Below, one piece after another: positions 11,839 to 23,430 of a stretch of DNA of 64,000 bases. The translations under genes were made by a program, and so were the position numbers. A model generated the notes under the pieces. The model did no database searches. It saw only the letters and a program-made list of their open reading frames with translations, and had not been told where the DNA came from. This stretch comes from Prosapia bicincta (Eukaryota; Arthropoda; Insecta; Hemiptera; Cercopidae). Every line of letters starts with the position of its first letter. The stretch's first letter is position 1. The stretch lies in NCBI GenBank assembly GCA_036971475.1, contig JBAIZL010000006.1, positions 11,906,205 through 11,970,204 of the forward strand, given 5' to 3'.

Positions 11839-13628
11839 GGAACAATCCAAAATTAATTTCGTGTGCAATAAAGTATGTTGTTGTTCCCTAACCAAAGACA
11901 GAAGATTTTTAAATAAAAATACACAAAACTGAATATCCAAATAAAATGTAATTCGCGTTTGCATTGAAATTACTAATTTAAATGTTTATGCATTTAAATA
12001 TTATGACTAAATAGTTATTTTATGAAGGAATATATTTTATCACTGCTAAATATTTTGCATTTAAAAATACTCCATTTAGCTTTAAATATTTTATCAATGC
12101 CAATATAAATTAGGTTTTTGTAACAAACTAGAATCCTTTGCACAAACATTAGTATAAATTTATGAATAGGATTCATGAAATATATAGAATCGTTTCAACG
12201 ATTGAACTCAAACGACAGGGAATTATAAACTCAAATTAGTTACAGAAACAGAAAATTACATGTTCGTTTTTACTAGAAGTAATCGAGTAAACACGGGTAT
12301 TACTACTATAGACATTATAAAAGACGATTCCGGTCCAAGAAACAATATTACAAGACTGTAACTTCATACACCGAAAAAGAAACATAGCGTATCATCCGAA
12401 ATTTACACATATGATTACCATAAATTACCACAATGTTGAAACCTTAGAATAAAAAGCTATTAAGAAAAAAAAGCATAAAATAATTAGCAAAATTTGAAAT
12501 TGACCAACATATTCTAATATGTTTTAGAACCTTGAAATATAAGAATTCGGGCTATGGTAAAGAGTCAACGGTGCCTTCATGAGAGGTACAAATTTAGAAA
12601 CATTGAAACAGGTGTTTCGTTATTACGTCAATGCATTTGGTGTCAATCACTGTATACGAGTTTATTAAATTGATATTCTACTCTATTTAAAATACCTGTT
12701 TTCCTTCCATCTCATGTCCTTTATAAATCAGGAAATTACATTTCTATTATTCACCAAAACGTACTACTTCAAATTACTTTTTTACCAAAAATCTGGCTTT
12801 GACGAAATTATATATATTTAAATAACAAGGAATTTTGAATCAACTCTAAAACTACAATTTAGTTCCTATATTCTTGCAGAGGACGTTCTGTCTCACTATT
12901 TAATAGTTGAAAGTTGTTTTATTACACTTGTTTCAAGCATTGTCTTACAGGCGCAATGTTTTTGCACATCAATATTCATATGTTTACTACTTGTTTATGT
13001 CAGAAGCCGGTAAAGGTTTCTAACCATAACATAAAACCGCCAACCATGGGGTGTTATCTTGTAAATAACACTGAACTCCTAATATATTGCCCAACAGTTC
13101 TGGATTTTACCATTCAAATGGTTTTCCAATACTTTCTTGTTAGGGGAAAGAGATATTTCACTTTCAGATGTTGGTATTTGGAAAACACCTTTTAGCGATA
13201 AAATCTGAACTTATTATTTGTCAATACGTACATTTCACATGTTTACAGAAATGTGTTTATTTCTATAATTTATATCTACGTAAATTTACATCTGAATGAC
13301 ATTGATATATAATTACAAATATAGATGTTTGCGATAAAAAATGTAAAATAATAGCCACACATGATTTATGTTTAAATAAACGTTTAGAAATGACCTTTGC
13401 TTCACAACGATAAATAACAACCTAGGTTTTGCCGAGGCCGATGTGTTGTGTAGGCATAACACAGCCCAATATTGATTCTTATTATTATGTTTTAATTATC
13501 CTAGTTTTGTAGAATATAATCAGTTAGTGAATACTTTTAACAACTGACATAACTAGTTCGTTATCGTGGTAGGTTGTGTCCCGTTGTTAGTTTTACTACT
13601 TAACATTCCATTCCAAACTTAATTTACT
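11837..13628. other. AT-rich non-coding stretch
   Basis: No gene recognised. A 93-codon plus frame at 12914-13195 has no known domain. A small hairpin lies at 13446-13464 (TGTGTT with AACACA). The last few hundred bases are probably the 3' flank of the LINE remnant that follows on the minus strand. Confidence 0.4.
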
Positions 13629-13970
13629 TTATCCAATATCAGTTCTTGGCATCTCTGCCATTTTCCGCCTAGTCACCCAGTAAAGATAATGCTGAATTCT
13701 TTCTTCGCCATCTTGCAAAGCTGTGCAATTCTGAATATATGGAGTATACTTCTGTTGACGGTTGCACAGAGGACAAATATCTGAGGTTGTTAATCCTATT
13801 ATATATATGTGAGCTTGCAGACAGTTATGAATCGTAAGCATTCTGAATCTACCAACAGCTTCCACTCTAGAAAGGATATGTGGTATTAGCCCTGAGTGCG
13901 ACAGGCCCTTGTACCAACCTTCTTCAATCATCCCTGCCAGGGTCTCCCGTTCGTTAATTGTTTGCCTACA
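13629..13970 (-). pseudogene. C-terminal remnant of a non-LTR retrotransposon (LINE) ORF2
   Basis: The minus-strand frame ends with a stretch typical of the region past the reverse transcriptase in jockey/R1-like LINEs: FRMLTIHNCLQAHIYIIGL, then DICPLCN, then IQNCTALQ. The Cys-x2-Cys pair and a later Cys are kept, but the His usually between them is not obvious. Nothing of the polymerase or the N-terminal endonuclease remains upstream. The start codon at 14075 is chance: homology begins near the RETLAGMIEEGWYKG segment around 13950. It is a 5'-truncated dead copy, as most LINE insertions are. Confidence 0.7.
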
Positions 13971-14182
13971 CAATAAATAAACAATTGGGAGAAAAACAAG
14001 GTCTAGTCCATAGCATACGTAAAGCTGTACGTAGCCATACAGAAAACCGACAACAACAGACAAACTTATCCACAAAATCTCAAACCACCCTATCTAACAC
14101 AAACACACTGCCTTTACATCCATGCTTCACAAATCAAAATAATTAACAAGGAAAACATTAAGAAAGAAATATCCAACATTAA

Positions 14183-14608
14183 ATATTTAGCATACACAAA
14201 TGGATAATACAATACCACAAAGACACGGGAAAAATAATATGCACAAAAATACACGAGAAAAATGGAGTATATAAATTAGAATGTGAATTTTGTAATAAAG
14301 TTTATATAGGACAAACAAAGAAAAAATTAAAAGAAAGGTATAAAGAACATTTTAATGCTTTTTTAAAACCAAATATACATAAGTCTAATTTCGCAACCCA
14401 TTGTATTAATAACAATCATATGTTTCCTAATATAAATAATATGAAAATTATAAAAGAAGTAAATAAAGAATTAAAAATGAACGTATGTGAGGCATTTGAA
14501 ATTTACAAGCATAATATTAGTAACAAATTAATAGATGAACAAATTCAAATACATTCTAAATACCATACTTTGTTCAATGTATATAATGTTGTGGCAGCAG
14601 TGGAATAA
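14183..14608 (+). pseudogene. GIY-YIG endonuclease domain, 3' end of a Penelope-like element
   Basis: An open frame without its own start (previous in-frame stop at 14180-14182) encodes a PLE-type endonuclease that nicks target DNA for retrotransposition. Visible parts are GVYKLECEFCNKVYIGQT (GIY-like and YIG motifs with the PLE-typical Cys-x2-Cys insertion), LKERYKEH with the catalytic Arg position, and CEAFEIYKH with the expected catalytic Glu, ending near LFNVYNVV. The domain itself is unbroken, but the reverse transcriptase expected upstream is absent: 13980-14180 shows no RT motif. It is therefore a 5'-truncated insertion. Its 3' region follows at 14609. Confidence 0.8.
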
Positions 14609-14830
14609 GTTTGGCAATATTGTAATAGATTTGGCAACAGTGTATTGCTTTATCTAGTAGATTCATGTTTGTTAGACAGTTCTTTTATCATTCTTACTAT
14701 TGTAACTCCTGAAGATGTTGGTAATGTAAACCAACGAAAAGCTTTGAGTTTATTGTTCAATAAATTAAATATTCCTGTATTTGTGTATATTATTTGATCT
14801 TAAAAATATTCTAACAGGAAAACACATTTG
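14609..14830 (+). repeat. 3' region of the Penelope-like element, with hammerhead-like stem-loop
   Basis: Follows the endonuclease stop codon. Words GTTTGGCAATATTGTAATAG, ATTTGGCAAC and GCTTTATCTAGTA recur in both arms of the palindrome at 36751-37128, which shows they belong to one subfamily. At 14698-14747 lies CTCCTGAAGATGTTGGTAA, ACCAACGAAAAGCTTTGAG: CTGAAGA, a stem GTTGG/CCAAC, then GAAA. The element ends with ATTCTAACAGGAAAACACAT and a TA run. Confidence 0.75.
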
Positions 14831-14847
14831 ATATTCTATATATATAC

Positions 14848-15005
14848 ATCACCCTATTGTTTAATACCATTACTTCTAAGGGTTACTAATTAAAACCATT
14901 TTACTAAAACTAAAAGACATAATAGTAATAATAATAATACAATCTCGCACAAACCTATACTAATAGAAATGATTATATGATATATCATTATATTTATATA
15001 TATCG

Positions 15006-15095
<90 letters not shown>

Positions 15096-15248
15096 CCTAT
15101 TGTTTAATACCATTACTTCTAAGGGTTACTAATTAAAACCATTTTACTAAAACTAAAAGATATAATAGTAATAATAATAATACAATCTCGCACAAACCTA
15201 TACTAATAGAAATGATTATATGATATATCAGTACATTTATATATATCG

Positions 15249-15304
<56 letters not shown>
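14848..15304. repeat. Tandem duplication of about 160 bp interleaved with (TA)n
   Basis: The segment starting ATCACCCTATTGTTTAATAC occurs at 14848 and again at 15091, near-identical for about 160 bases (ending TATATATCGTTAATATAT). Each copy is followed by a long TA run (15008-15048 with 15055-15090, and 15252-15304). The offset of 243 bases and the TA runs at both edges suggest unequal exchange or slippage between TA tracts. Confidence 0.85.
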
Positions 15305-15306
<2 letters not shown>

Positions 15307-16586
15307 TCTTATTACTTTGGATGCAAAATTTTACGTTTGTAAAATTAGAATCCGTATAATGTTTCTAATTAAATCATATAGCATGAAGAGGTCCATCTAA
15401 ATTTCTATCACATTTTAAAATATCGTGTTTCAAACACCTGTTTCGTCATAAACTTAGATTAAATCAGAATGGAATGTAATAAAGCTTAATTGAGTTGGTT
15501 TTAATTATAATATCTCTCGTTATAATTAGCGAAACATCTAGAAGTACAAATTTTTTAGAAGTAGAATTCTAAAATCTCTTTTAGTTTAAGATTTCCCGAG
15601 GAAGGTTTTCGAAAAATTAGTGGACAGCTGCCGGTACCAAAGTAATAACTTGTAAAGATAAAGAGCTCATTATTTCAGTTGTCTAAGTAATTACGCCAAG
15701 ATTTCTATTAAAATAAATGATTGTATGTCATCCCAAGACTTAAAGACATGGAATTATTACACATGTCTACCTTTATATTTTAAAGCTTATTGTACCAAAT
15801 AAGAGATTTTTCCTTCACTTATTTCCTATGTAAAAATATTCTCTTACCGCTGTCTCACATAATCTCTTGCAAAATTACATTTCCTAACTGGAATTACTCC
15901 CAAGTCCTTGTAAGCCACTTGATTTAAAGTATCTCACGTTATGCTCAAGTGCTACGCTAAAATGTTTCTCCTTATACAGGATGAATCAAAAAGCAGTATA
16001 AATCTTCGGAAATTCACAAAAATGTATTGAATGAAGCGCCATAGCTGGCCATTAATGTGGTTTTTTTTTTGGAAACCCACACGTGGTCTAACTTAACCTA
16101 AAGATATACTACGTAACTTCTATTGATTACTCTATACAAATTCCATTTATAGTAAAATTCTTCATAAACTGTCCGCAGGCACTGGAGGTTTAACTTGCTC
16201 GATTCTCTCACTAAACCGAAGTAGATAAGTCAGATATCTTTTTCGGAGTCGAATCCATGTGTTATACAACATTCTATCTTTTTCGTCTATATTTTTTAAA
16301 GAACAAACGTCTGTTATATGATCGTAATCAATATCTAAACCATTTTAAACTTTTAAATATTGAACCATTTATATTATTCAGAATGTATGATGTTATATGA
16401 TACGACTTTTCTTAGACAACTGTTTACTTTTTCTAACCTTTTGTTAAATACATATCGAATTTTATTCTAATAAATTGATTTTTAAAATTAAAAGTTAAAA
16501 AATTTTTAAACAGGTAAATTTAAAGTAGCTTACAAAAGCTTAAATAGCTTTAAAATGTATTAGGTAACACAAAAGAAAAAATAAAG
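15305..16586. other. AT-rich non-coding stretch
   Basis: No gene recognised. The part from about 16270 may be a decayed upstream portion of the PLE whose endonuclease starts at 16587, but no reverse transcriptase motif is visible. Confidence 0.4.
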
Positions 16587-16919
16587 ATGATAGATAAATG
16601 TGGGATTTATAAAATAAATTGTAATTCATGTAGTAAAATGTATATTGGCCAAACAAAAGGAAAAATATTAACCAGATTTAATAAACATATTAGCCATATA
16701 AAATTTCAAAGACCTGAAAAATCTAGTGTTTCAGAACATATTCTAAATACTAAACACACTTTAGAATTAAATGATCTCAAATTATTGAAAACTGTTAATT
16801 CAAAAGGTCTTTTGAATAGTTTTGAAAGATTGTATATTCACAAATATGTCGAAAGAATTTATTAAATTGTGATACAGGGCATATCCCTAAATCTCAGTTA
16901 TATTCATTAATTAGGAGAT
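16587..16919 (+). pseudogene. GIY-YIG endonuclease domain of a second Penelope-like element
   Basis: The frame encodes KCGIYKINCNSCSKMYIGQT (both Tyr motifs and the Cys-x2-Cys insertion), ILTRFNKHI with the Arg position, SSVSEHI and the Glu-containing SFERLYIHK. The frame stops at 16863-16865. In a neighbouring frame the text continues with NCDTGHIPKSQLYSLI, typical of the C-terminal tail of PLE proteins, up to a stop near 16919. So one frameshift breaks the tail. Sequence identity to the domain at 14183 is low, so this is another subfamily. The reverse transcriptase is missing upstream. Confidence 0.78.
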
Positions 16920-17240
16920 AGTTATAACCTTTTTTGTTAATAAATAATATTATTTTTTTTTTGTAAAATTGAAATAGTTGTAACGGTAACTCTTCACCAT
17001 GGGAGTTGAAAGACCGGACAAAGTTGCAGAGGGGGATTTACTGCAACGTGATTGGTCGTACTAGTTTTTTTAAAATAAGGGGCGTGGCGAAGTAGTTACC
17101 GGTTTATGCCTATATATTTGTTGTATTGTGTTGTTTAATGTTAGTTGTATTTTTTAAATACCTCTGAAAATGATTGCTGGGCAATTGAAATGTACATAGG
17201 GTTTAAATAAATGTTATTTGTGGTTTACATGTTTTATTTA
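16920..17240 (+). repeat. 3' region of the second Penelope-like element
   Basis: Follows the endonuclease and includes a GC-richer part (16980-17105). Near 17163 it carries CTCTGAAAATGATTGCTGGG and CAATTGAAATGTACA. This has the same arrangement as at 11630 and 14698: CTGAAAA, a stem GATTGC/GCAATT with a short loop, then GAAA. The region ends near AATAAATGTTATTTGTGG; unlike most other copies there is no (TA)n directly beside it. Confidence 0.6.
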
Positions 17241-20200
17241 TTTAAAAATAAACGTTACGTTACAGTTTCTTCATACAGTCATAACATTACTTTGATATTT
17301 ATTGCAGGGAGGTTGGCTAAGTTTATATCAATTATTATAAATTTCAAATTTAATTTATGATCTTATTTTGTACCAGCAGTTAAATGACATTCAATAAGTT
17401 TACATATTCTATTATTTAAACCAAATTTGTTACTAATTCTACTAACATAGAAATCATTTATATACAAGCTTTTGAATTTATATATATTGAAATATTTTTT
17501 TTAAAACTAATTTTCAAAATTTATTACTCATTCAGAAATACTAGATAATTTGTGACTGATTTTGTATAATAATTTCTGGTTGAGAAATTATTTATATTTT
17601 TTAACAAGTTAAATATTGATATATATTTTTCCCAGTTTATTTAACTACTGATTGTAACAAACTTTACTGCATTTTCTTAGATAATATGAATGTATTTATT
17701 TTATAAATATGCCTAATATTCTTTTATCTTTTTCAATATGCTTTACTATTTCTCTATTTGTAAACATTTGAACATTTTTAAATATCCATGTTTATAACTA
17801 AATAGTTTTGTTATTTTTAATTTTTTAATTTATTTTTCAAGGAATTATAGCCATTATTTATAATTTTACACATTTAAAGCATTTATTTGAATCTTTGGAA
17901 CGTATTTCAAGATCAAATTTTATTTAAATTCTATATTTGTATAGAAATTATGACTTTCCCAAATCTCGCACTTTCCTTGATACTTTCCTAGGACCTAGGA
18001 GATGACTTTATGCTTCCAGACTAGTAATTCTTCTCGTCTGGAATTTGGTTCATCCAGGAAGCAGGTACGGACAAAACGTTTCTTGACAAATGAAAATTTT
18101 AACCGTGATTCCTCATATTTTGATGTCTAGTTTTCACTAGACATAAATTAGGACATTCTACATTATTCCCGCACTCCGCGGCCTCGAGTTTAACACTCTA
18201 GAATTCCATTTTGGTATTTTTTTAAATTTAACAGATACTGTGACCATTCCGGTCTGTGGCCTAATTACGAGATATCGCCTAAACGCTCAGCGACGGTTAT
18301 CGTCTCTATTCCCCCACCCTCGATTTGCTTGTCTGACTTGGATTTTGCTGTTTTTTCTTGACTTAAAACTGTTTATTTAAAATATTGTAGAACCCTGATA
18401 TTTACGTAGCACACAAAACACTCCCGAGATCATGATTTTTGTACAATTACAGTTTAATTTAGAATTATACACTTTATGATCAATATTCATGGCTTGGAAA
18501 ATTTAGTTAAATTATATTTTATAAATTGAGATTATTTCAATTTTTTAATAAATTTTCACAGGACATTTCAGCCCGTTACAGTGTGTGTGTGTGTAAGAAA
18601 CAAAACCTTTAATATTGCTCTATTTAACTTGAAGTGTATACACATAATATAGATTTTTTCTAAACGTTAAGTCAATAAATCTTCATTGCTTTTGGAATGT
18701 TATATAGATATTAATTTCTGGCATTTAGCTGATATTTACATTGAGCAAGTAACTTTATTACAGAACCTTTTTAATGGTTATTATTAAATAATTAACGATA
18801 AAATAATCAACTTTTTAAAAGTCGATTATAAAAGGGTTTACAAAATAGAACTCTACCGTAACTCAGCTACATTATAATAGCTTTAATCGTAATGAACTGC
18901 ATCCTATAATCTTTATATTGGTGTTCCAATATATTAAATTATGAAATGTTATTCGGGAATAAAAGAAAATATTATATAATTATGTTATCTTTATTAGTGT
19001 AATCAGTTTTTACAGGTCAGAATACAATACCAGTTAGTTCATTAGAGGATGTAAAATTGACTCTTTCATCAAATTTTGTCTGACATTGTATGATAAAATG
19101 TTATAAGATAAGTTTTTGTAAACAAAATTATTATTTATTAACACCTAATCATAGAAAATATACTTGCATATCCAAGTGTAATGTAGTGTGAAAATTAGAA
19201 TATGTATCTCAAAAGATGCATATGTGATATTTATATTTTTATATTATTTTTTTTGAATAGACATGTAACTACGTATGCCAATAATTGGTGTACACTTATA
19301 TTTAGACATAAACAAACATTTTATCCTAACCTATGTTACTTCATTTATTGATATTTATTATTTATATTTTACTATATTTAATTAATAATATATATTTCAT
19401 ATCAGATATACAGATACACAGATGTTAAAAAAATAAACACCAGAAAGTATTTTGTAAATAAAGTGATTGTTGTGTTGCGAAACAAATTTGGATTAATGTT
19501 TATCATTTAAAAAGAGGTAATACGTCCACTTTGGTATGCCTTCCTAATATCTTGATAAATCACTCTCCCTATGAACCTAATGATCATGTTGCAATGGCTG
19601 GGCTCTTTTTATAGCCAGTGTTTGCTACATCTGTCCCTTCGCATCTGTGATCAGAGTGCAGCATGGTGCACACTTTGTGAACATTAGTAGAATAAAGTAA
19701 TTAATGTGAATGTGTATGTTTACAATAAAACGCACCACTAATTGCAATTCGTTTTGTACTCCTCCGTTGCATTAGTTTGTCTAATAAAATGTGAATTTAA
19801 AGATTATTTTACAAAATCCTATGGTATGCTTGATGTACTACAGATTTTTGTTTGTGATATGAGAAGAAAGTTTCGCATATTAAAAGATTAAAAATTTAAG
19901 TAAATTCAATTACACACTAGTTTTATTTCTTTCATGTGTCAATAATAATAGATGAAATATTCGTCGAATATGATTGTTTTGAAAGCTCTAAAAGAATAAT
20001 TACAACAAAGTGTATAGCAATTATTTTCGAATATTTACATTCGAACATGACCTATATATAATTTAAAATATATAATTATGCAGGTAACTATAATGCAATA
20101 AAAATATAATTATCTTTTACTAAGTTGATGAAAAAAAAAAAACATTTCCAAAAGTAATAATAGTTTTTGCAAATAAAATAACTCTAATTGAATTTATGAA

Positions 20201-20336
20201 CAACTCCTCTTCTAACATTTTTTCATTCGAGGTCGTTTCAAAATACAGTGCACCTTAGGTGCTTATTGAAATTTATTACTTATATTAGTAAATAAAGTTA
20301 TCTAAATATAAACTTTGTTTTGTACCAATATAACTG
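17241..20336. other. AT-rich non-coding stretch
   Basis: No gene recognised. A perfect 9-bp hairpin (ATGTCTAGT, loop TTTC, ACTAGACAT) lies at 18123-18144. A patch around 18160-18340 is richer in GC (CGCGGCCTCGAG, TTCCCCCACCCTCG) but shows no frame with a known domain. Confidence 0.4.
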
Positions 20337-20370
20337 CCCTAGTAACTACCCCCCTCCCCCAGAGTCCCCT
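20337..20370 (-). other. G-rich run with four G-tracts on the minus strand
   Basis: The plus strand holds CCCT, a run of six C, a run of five C and CCCC within 34 bases. The minus strand therefore has four tracts of three or more G, separated by 1-10 bases, the pattern expected for a G-quadruplex. It stands alone in very AT-rich DNA. Confidence 0.5.
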
Positions 20371-20925
20371 AAATAAATTTTAATATTTTATAAATAATTT
20401 ACGTTACAAATTTGTTCAAACATACAGAATTCAACAAAATGTGTGTTAAATAGTGGAATAATTACGAGAAGTTTTAGAATTAGTAAATGGATATCGTTAT
20501 GCATGAAATAATAAAAAAAACATTATTATTATATTATATTCATTTTTCAATTATCTTGAACAAAATTTCGGAATATAAATTATGTAAAATGCGAAGCATT
20601 TGTACATACAAATCATAGGTGTAATTACTTCGTCTAAGAACGTTTACCCTCTAGAGACAATGTAATTTTATTTCAAGGAACCAACCACAATTTATTATTA
20701 TGGTAGTCAACGAAAATGGAAAACATAAAATTACTTCTTTCATGATTGTTTTATGAACACATCCATAAAAGTATCAATACCAATGAAATAAATAATTACG
20801 TACTTTACAGTATTTATAAAAATTTTCCTGTTGACTGCTGCCTTATGGAAGTGGAAGTGAAAGGAAACCATAGAGATTTCCGCATTTACAAAATGAAGAA
20901 GAAATGAAAGGAACCAAGTAAATAT

Positions 20926-21033
<108 letters not shown>

Positions 21034-21069
21034 AATTTTAAAAAATTTCAAAAACCAGAATATTTTTAT

Positions 21070-21125
21070 TGCATATATTATTCAAAGCTTTTCGCCGATA
21101 AAACAGTACCAGCTTTTTCAGGAAA
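21070..21125 (-). repeat. Penelope-like 3'-end motif, subfamily 1
   Basis: On the minus strand: TTTTCCTGAAAAAGCTGGTA, CTGTTTTATCGGCGAAAAGC, TTTGAATAATATATGC. It matches the arms of the palindrome at 5449-5640 with several differences and lies beside the compound microsatellite. Confidence 0.6.
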
Positions 21126-21238
21126 ATAAATATCTAACAAAATCTAGAAATTAGATTTATTCTTGTTTTTGAAATGTTTTAAATTTATTAACTATATTGC
21201 AAGAAAACATATCACCATATCTAATATATATATATATG

Positions 21239-21480
21239 ATGAATAGTTACTATCTGGAGTACATCCGTTCATTATGCCGTCCATAAATTCGCAGTTCCGA
21301 CGTTTCGCTAGAATCTCATCCAGCATTGACGAGGTGAACCCAAGAACATTAGAAGAGCGAGCGAAGAGCGCAGATAACTCGGCTCCTATATAGAGGAATG
21401 AAGCCACACCAAATGACGTCAAAAACACATTGGCATCAATCCACACACACCTGATCCAAACAATTACTCACATTCCTTTG
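21239..21480 (-). repeat. Terminal repeat of PLE copy A
   Basis: Shared with copies B (23817-24060) and C (25258-25440, opposite strand). On the minus strand it runs AGGAATGTGAGTAATT, CTTCATTCCTCTATATA, GCTCACCTCGTCAATG-like text, the hammerhead-like core at 21323-21297, and GGATGTACTCCAGATAGT near the end. Just upstream, GCAGAAAGGTGAACAA occurs twice in tandem in copy A but not in copy B. Confidence 0.8.
21297..21323 (-). ncRNA. Hammerhead-ribozyme-like motif in the terminal repeat of copy A
   Basis: The minus strand reads CTGGATGAGATTCTAGC, then GAAAC, then GTC and GG. Known PLE hammerheads have CUGANGA, helix II, GAAAC and a GUC cleavage triplet with a very short helix III. Here GAAAC-GTC fits, but the first box has an extra G (CTGGATGA), so activity is uncertain. 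Confidence 0.5.
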
Positions 21481-21556
21481 CCTTTGTTCACCTTTCTGCC
21501 GATAAACACACTTGTTCACCTTTCTGCTTTGACACACTTCCAGACTGTGGGCAAAT

Positions 21557-21800
21557 TCAAAACATCATCGCATTTTTTAAGACTCTCTCGCTTCTCCATT
21601 TCGATAGCTTCACGAATAATTCTAGTTCTGTAGTTTTCCACTTGAGCAATCTGTCGGCATGATTGGAAATCAATGGTATGCCCTGTATCGCAGTGGTGCC
21701 TGTACAGAGCCTACGTTTTCTGCTTGTTTTTAAGGCCCAGTTTGTGCTCCTCAAGCCTAGCTGAGATACGTCTGTTGGTTTGGTCAATTTACTATTTCTT
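21557..21800 (-). pseudogene. Decayed GIY-YIG endonuclease remnant of PLE copy A
   Basis: After the reverse transcriptase frame ends (VCKK, two stops) the same frame resumes with QTNRRISARLEEHKLGLKNK, another stop, then ALYRHHCDTGHTIDFQSC and EAIEMEKRESL. These are the middle and C-terminal parts of a GIY-YIG domain, including the Arg and the Glu-containing helix. The N-terminal GIY and YIG tyrosine motifs are missing, so a deletion removed the catalytic front of the domain. Confidence 0.7.
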
Positions 21801-22811
21801 ACAAACTCGGAAGATCTTATCTTTGGCGCTACCAACAACTTTGTCGATGGTAATGTAAGGTTTGTAAACGGAACGTAAACCATGCCTCCTAAAGAGTCTG
21901 CCCATCCTATCAGTGGTTCCTTTAATAAAGCGCAGAATTACAGTACCAGCTTTCTCAGTCTCTTTTTCGTCCACATCAACAGCAAGGACACTTTGGCGGT
22001 GTAACGCTTTATTAATGGCATATTCCTTATAGCCATTGCTTCTAAGGACCTCTCTCATAGTAATAAGTTCCTGGTCCCTCGAATCGATGTTTGTTAACTT
22101 GTGAGACCGAGAGAAGAGCGTGCCAGCGAAAGCCTGGATCTGAGATGGGTGGTGATGTGACTCAGCGTTAAAATATCTTTCGGTATGAGTCGGTTTTCTG
22201 TAGAACGAATGGTGAAAACTTCCATTCTGACCCTTCCTAACCAAGACATCCAGAAACGGCAAGCAGCCAACACTCTCCAGTTCCAAAGTGAAAAATACCT
22301 TGGAGTGGCGAGAGTTGAGGTACGTAAGAAACTTATCAAGTTCTGTGCCACCATGTTGCCTAATCATAAAGACGTCATCCACATAACGAAACCAAGCTTT
22401 AGGCATGAAAAAAGCATCATTCAGGGCGTTTTGCTCAAAGAACGTCATAAAAATATTGGCTACAGCTGGAGAAAGTGAAAATTCCATATGGGCACCATCA
22501 AGTTGCCTGTAAAACTGTTGATTAAACAAATAGTAAGTGTTTTTGAGGCAGTGCCTAGATAGCTCCAAGACATGCGGAGGGAGCTCTTCAAAAATATACA
22601 CTTTCTGAAGCACTTCATCAAGGGGAACGCTGGGGAACAATGACGTGACATCCAAGCTAACCATTATGCCACTTTCTTCAAATTGGATTCCTTGCAGCAT
22701 TTGGACAAAATGTTCAGAGTTCTTGATATATGAATCAGCCTTCTGAACCAATGGCTGCATAAGTTTAGCCAAATATTTCTCCAGTTTCCGCAAGAGGTGA
22801 ATTAATAGCAC
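21792..22811 (-). pseudogene. Reverse transcriptase palm and thumb of PLE copy A
   Basis: 339 codons are open. Residues 53-63 LDVTSLFPSVP are RT motif A with its Asp. Residues 104-122 (LDGAHMEFSLSPAVANIFM) are motif B, in which the usual Gly-Ser after GAP/GAH-M is altered. Residues 143-146 YVDD are the catalytic motif C and are intact. PFLDVLVRK at 185-193 and FYRKPTHT at 203-210 are typical of PLE reverse transcriptases. The frame joins the upstream frame (22765-23430) through a single-base shift near 22790. The start codon is not a real start. Confidence 0.85.
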
Positions 22812-23430
22812 TCACTATAGGTTTCATAGGAGTGCCCGGTTTATGGATTTTAGGTAAGCAATATAACTTAGGACATCTACTAGATTTTTCCCAAAGAATT
22901 ATCCTGGATTGAGTTTCCTCATCGATAGGAGTCTGTTTAATAATCCGCCTAGTAGTCTTTTCCAAGTAGGTGGTCGGATCGTTCTTAACAACTTTGTAAT
23001 TTTCATCACTAAGGATCTCCTTCATTTTGTTTATATAATCTGAGGTATTCAAAACAACAGTAGCGTTACCCTTATCAGCCGGCCGTATAGTAATGTCTCC
23101 ATTATTTTTCAGTTTGAAAAGGGCTCTCTTTTCTCCAGGGCTGAGATTAGGTTTAGGAATTCTGCTAGTACGTAAAATACTAGCAACCTTCAGACGAATC
23201 TCTTCAGCTTCAGTCTTATCTATATAGGCGATAGATGTTTCAACCTCAGATATTATTTCTTCCAAAGGAAGCCTGGTAGGAGCTATGGCAAAATTAAACC
23301 CTTCACATAGGACAGAGATTTCAGCATCACTGAGGCTGTAGCTAGAGATGTTCTTCACAACCAAGTCAGGATCCAGAGTCTGACGTTGAATTTCAGAAAT
23401 TTTAGCAGTAAGGCTATTAACCTTTTTCAC
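22765..23430 (-). pseudogene. Reverse transcriptase fingers of PLE copy A
   Basis: 221 codons. The second half holds FKLKNNGDITIRPADKGNA and, near residues 185-211, PKLYCLPKIHKPGTPMKPIV, the fingers motifs of PLE reverse transcriptase. The first half (SLTAKISEIQ, ISVLCEGFNFAIAP) is the region before the polymerase core. The frame runs out after SPLAETGEIFG because of the shift into the 21792-22811 frame. The true coding start lies farther upstream, beyond 23430, in broken frames. Confidence 0.82.

Noticed and set aside
13958..14146. Plus-strand 62-codon frame before the endonuclease at 14183
   Set aside because: Antisense to the LINE remnant in part and without RT motifs; it is not the missing PLE polymerase.
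22185..22478. Plus-strand frame of 97 codons inside PLE copy A
   Set aside because: It is the antisense shadow of the reverse transcriptase.
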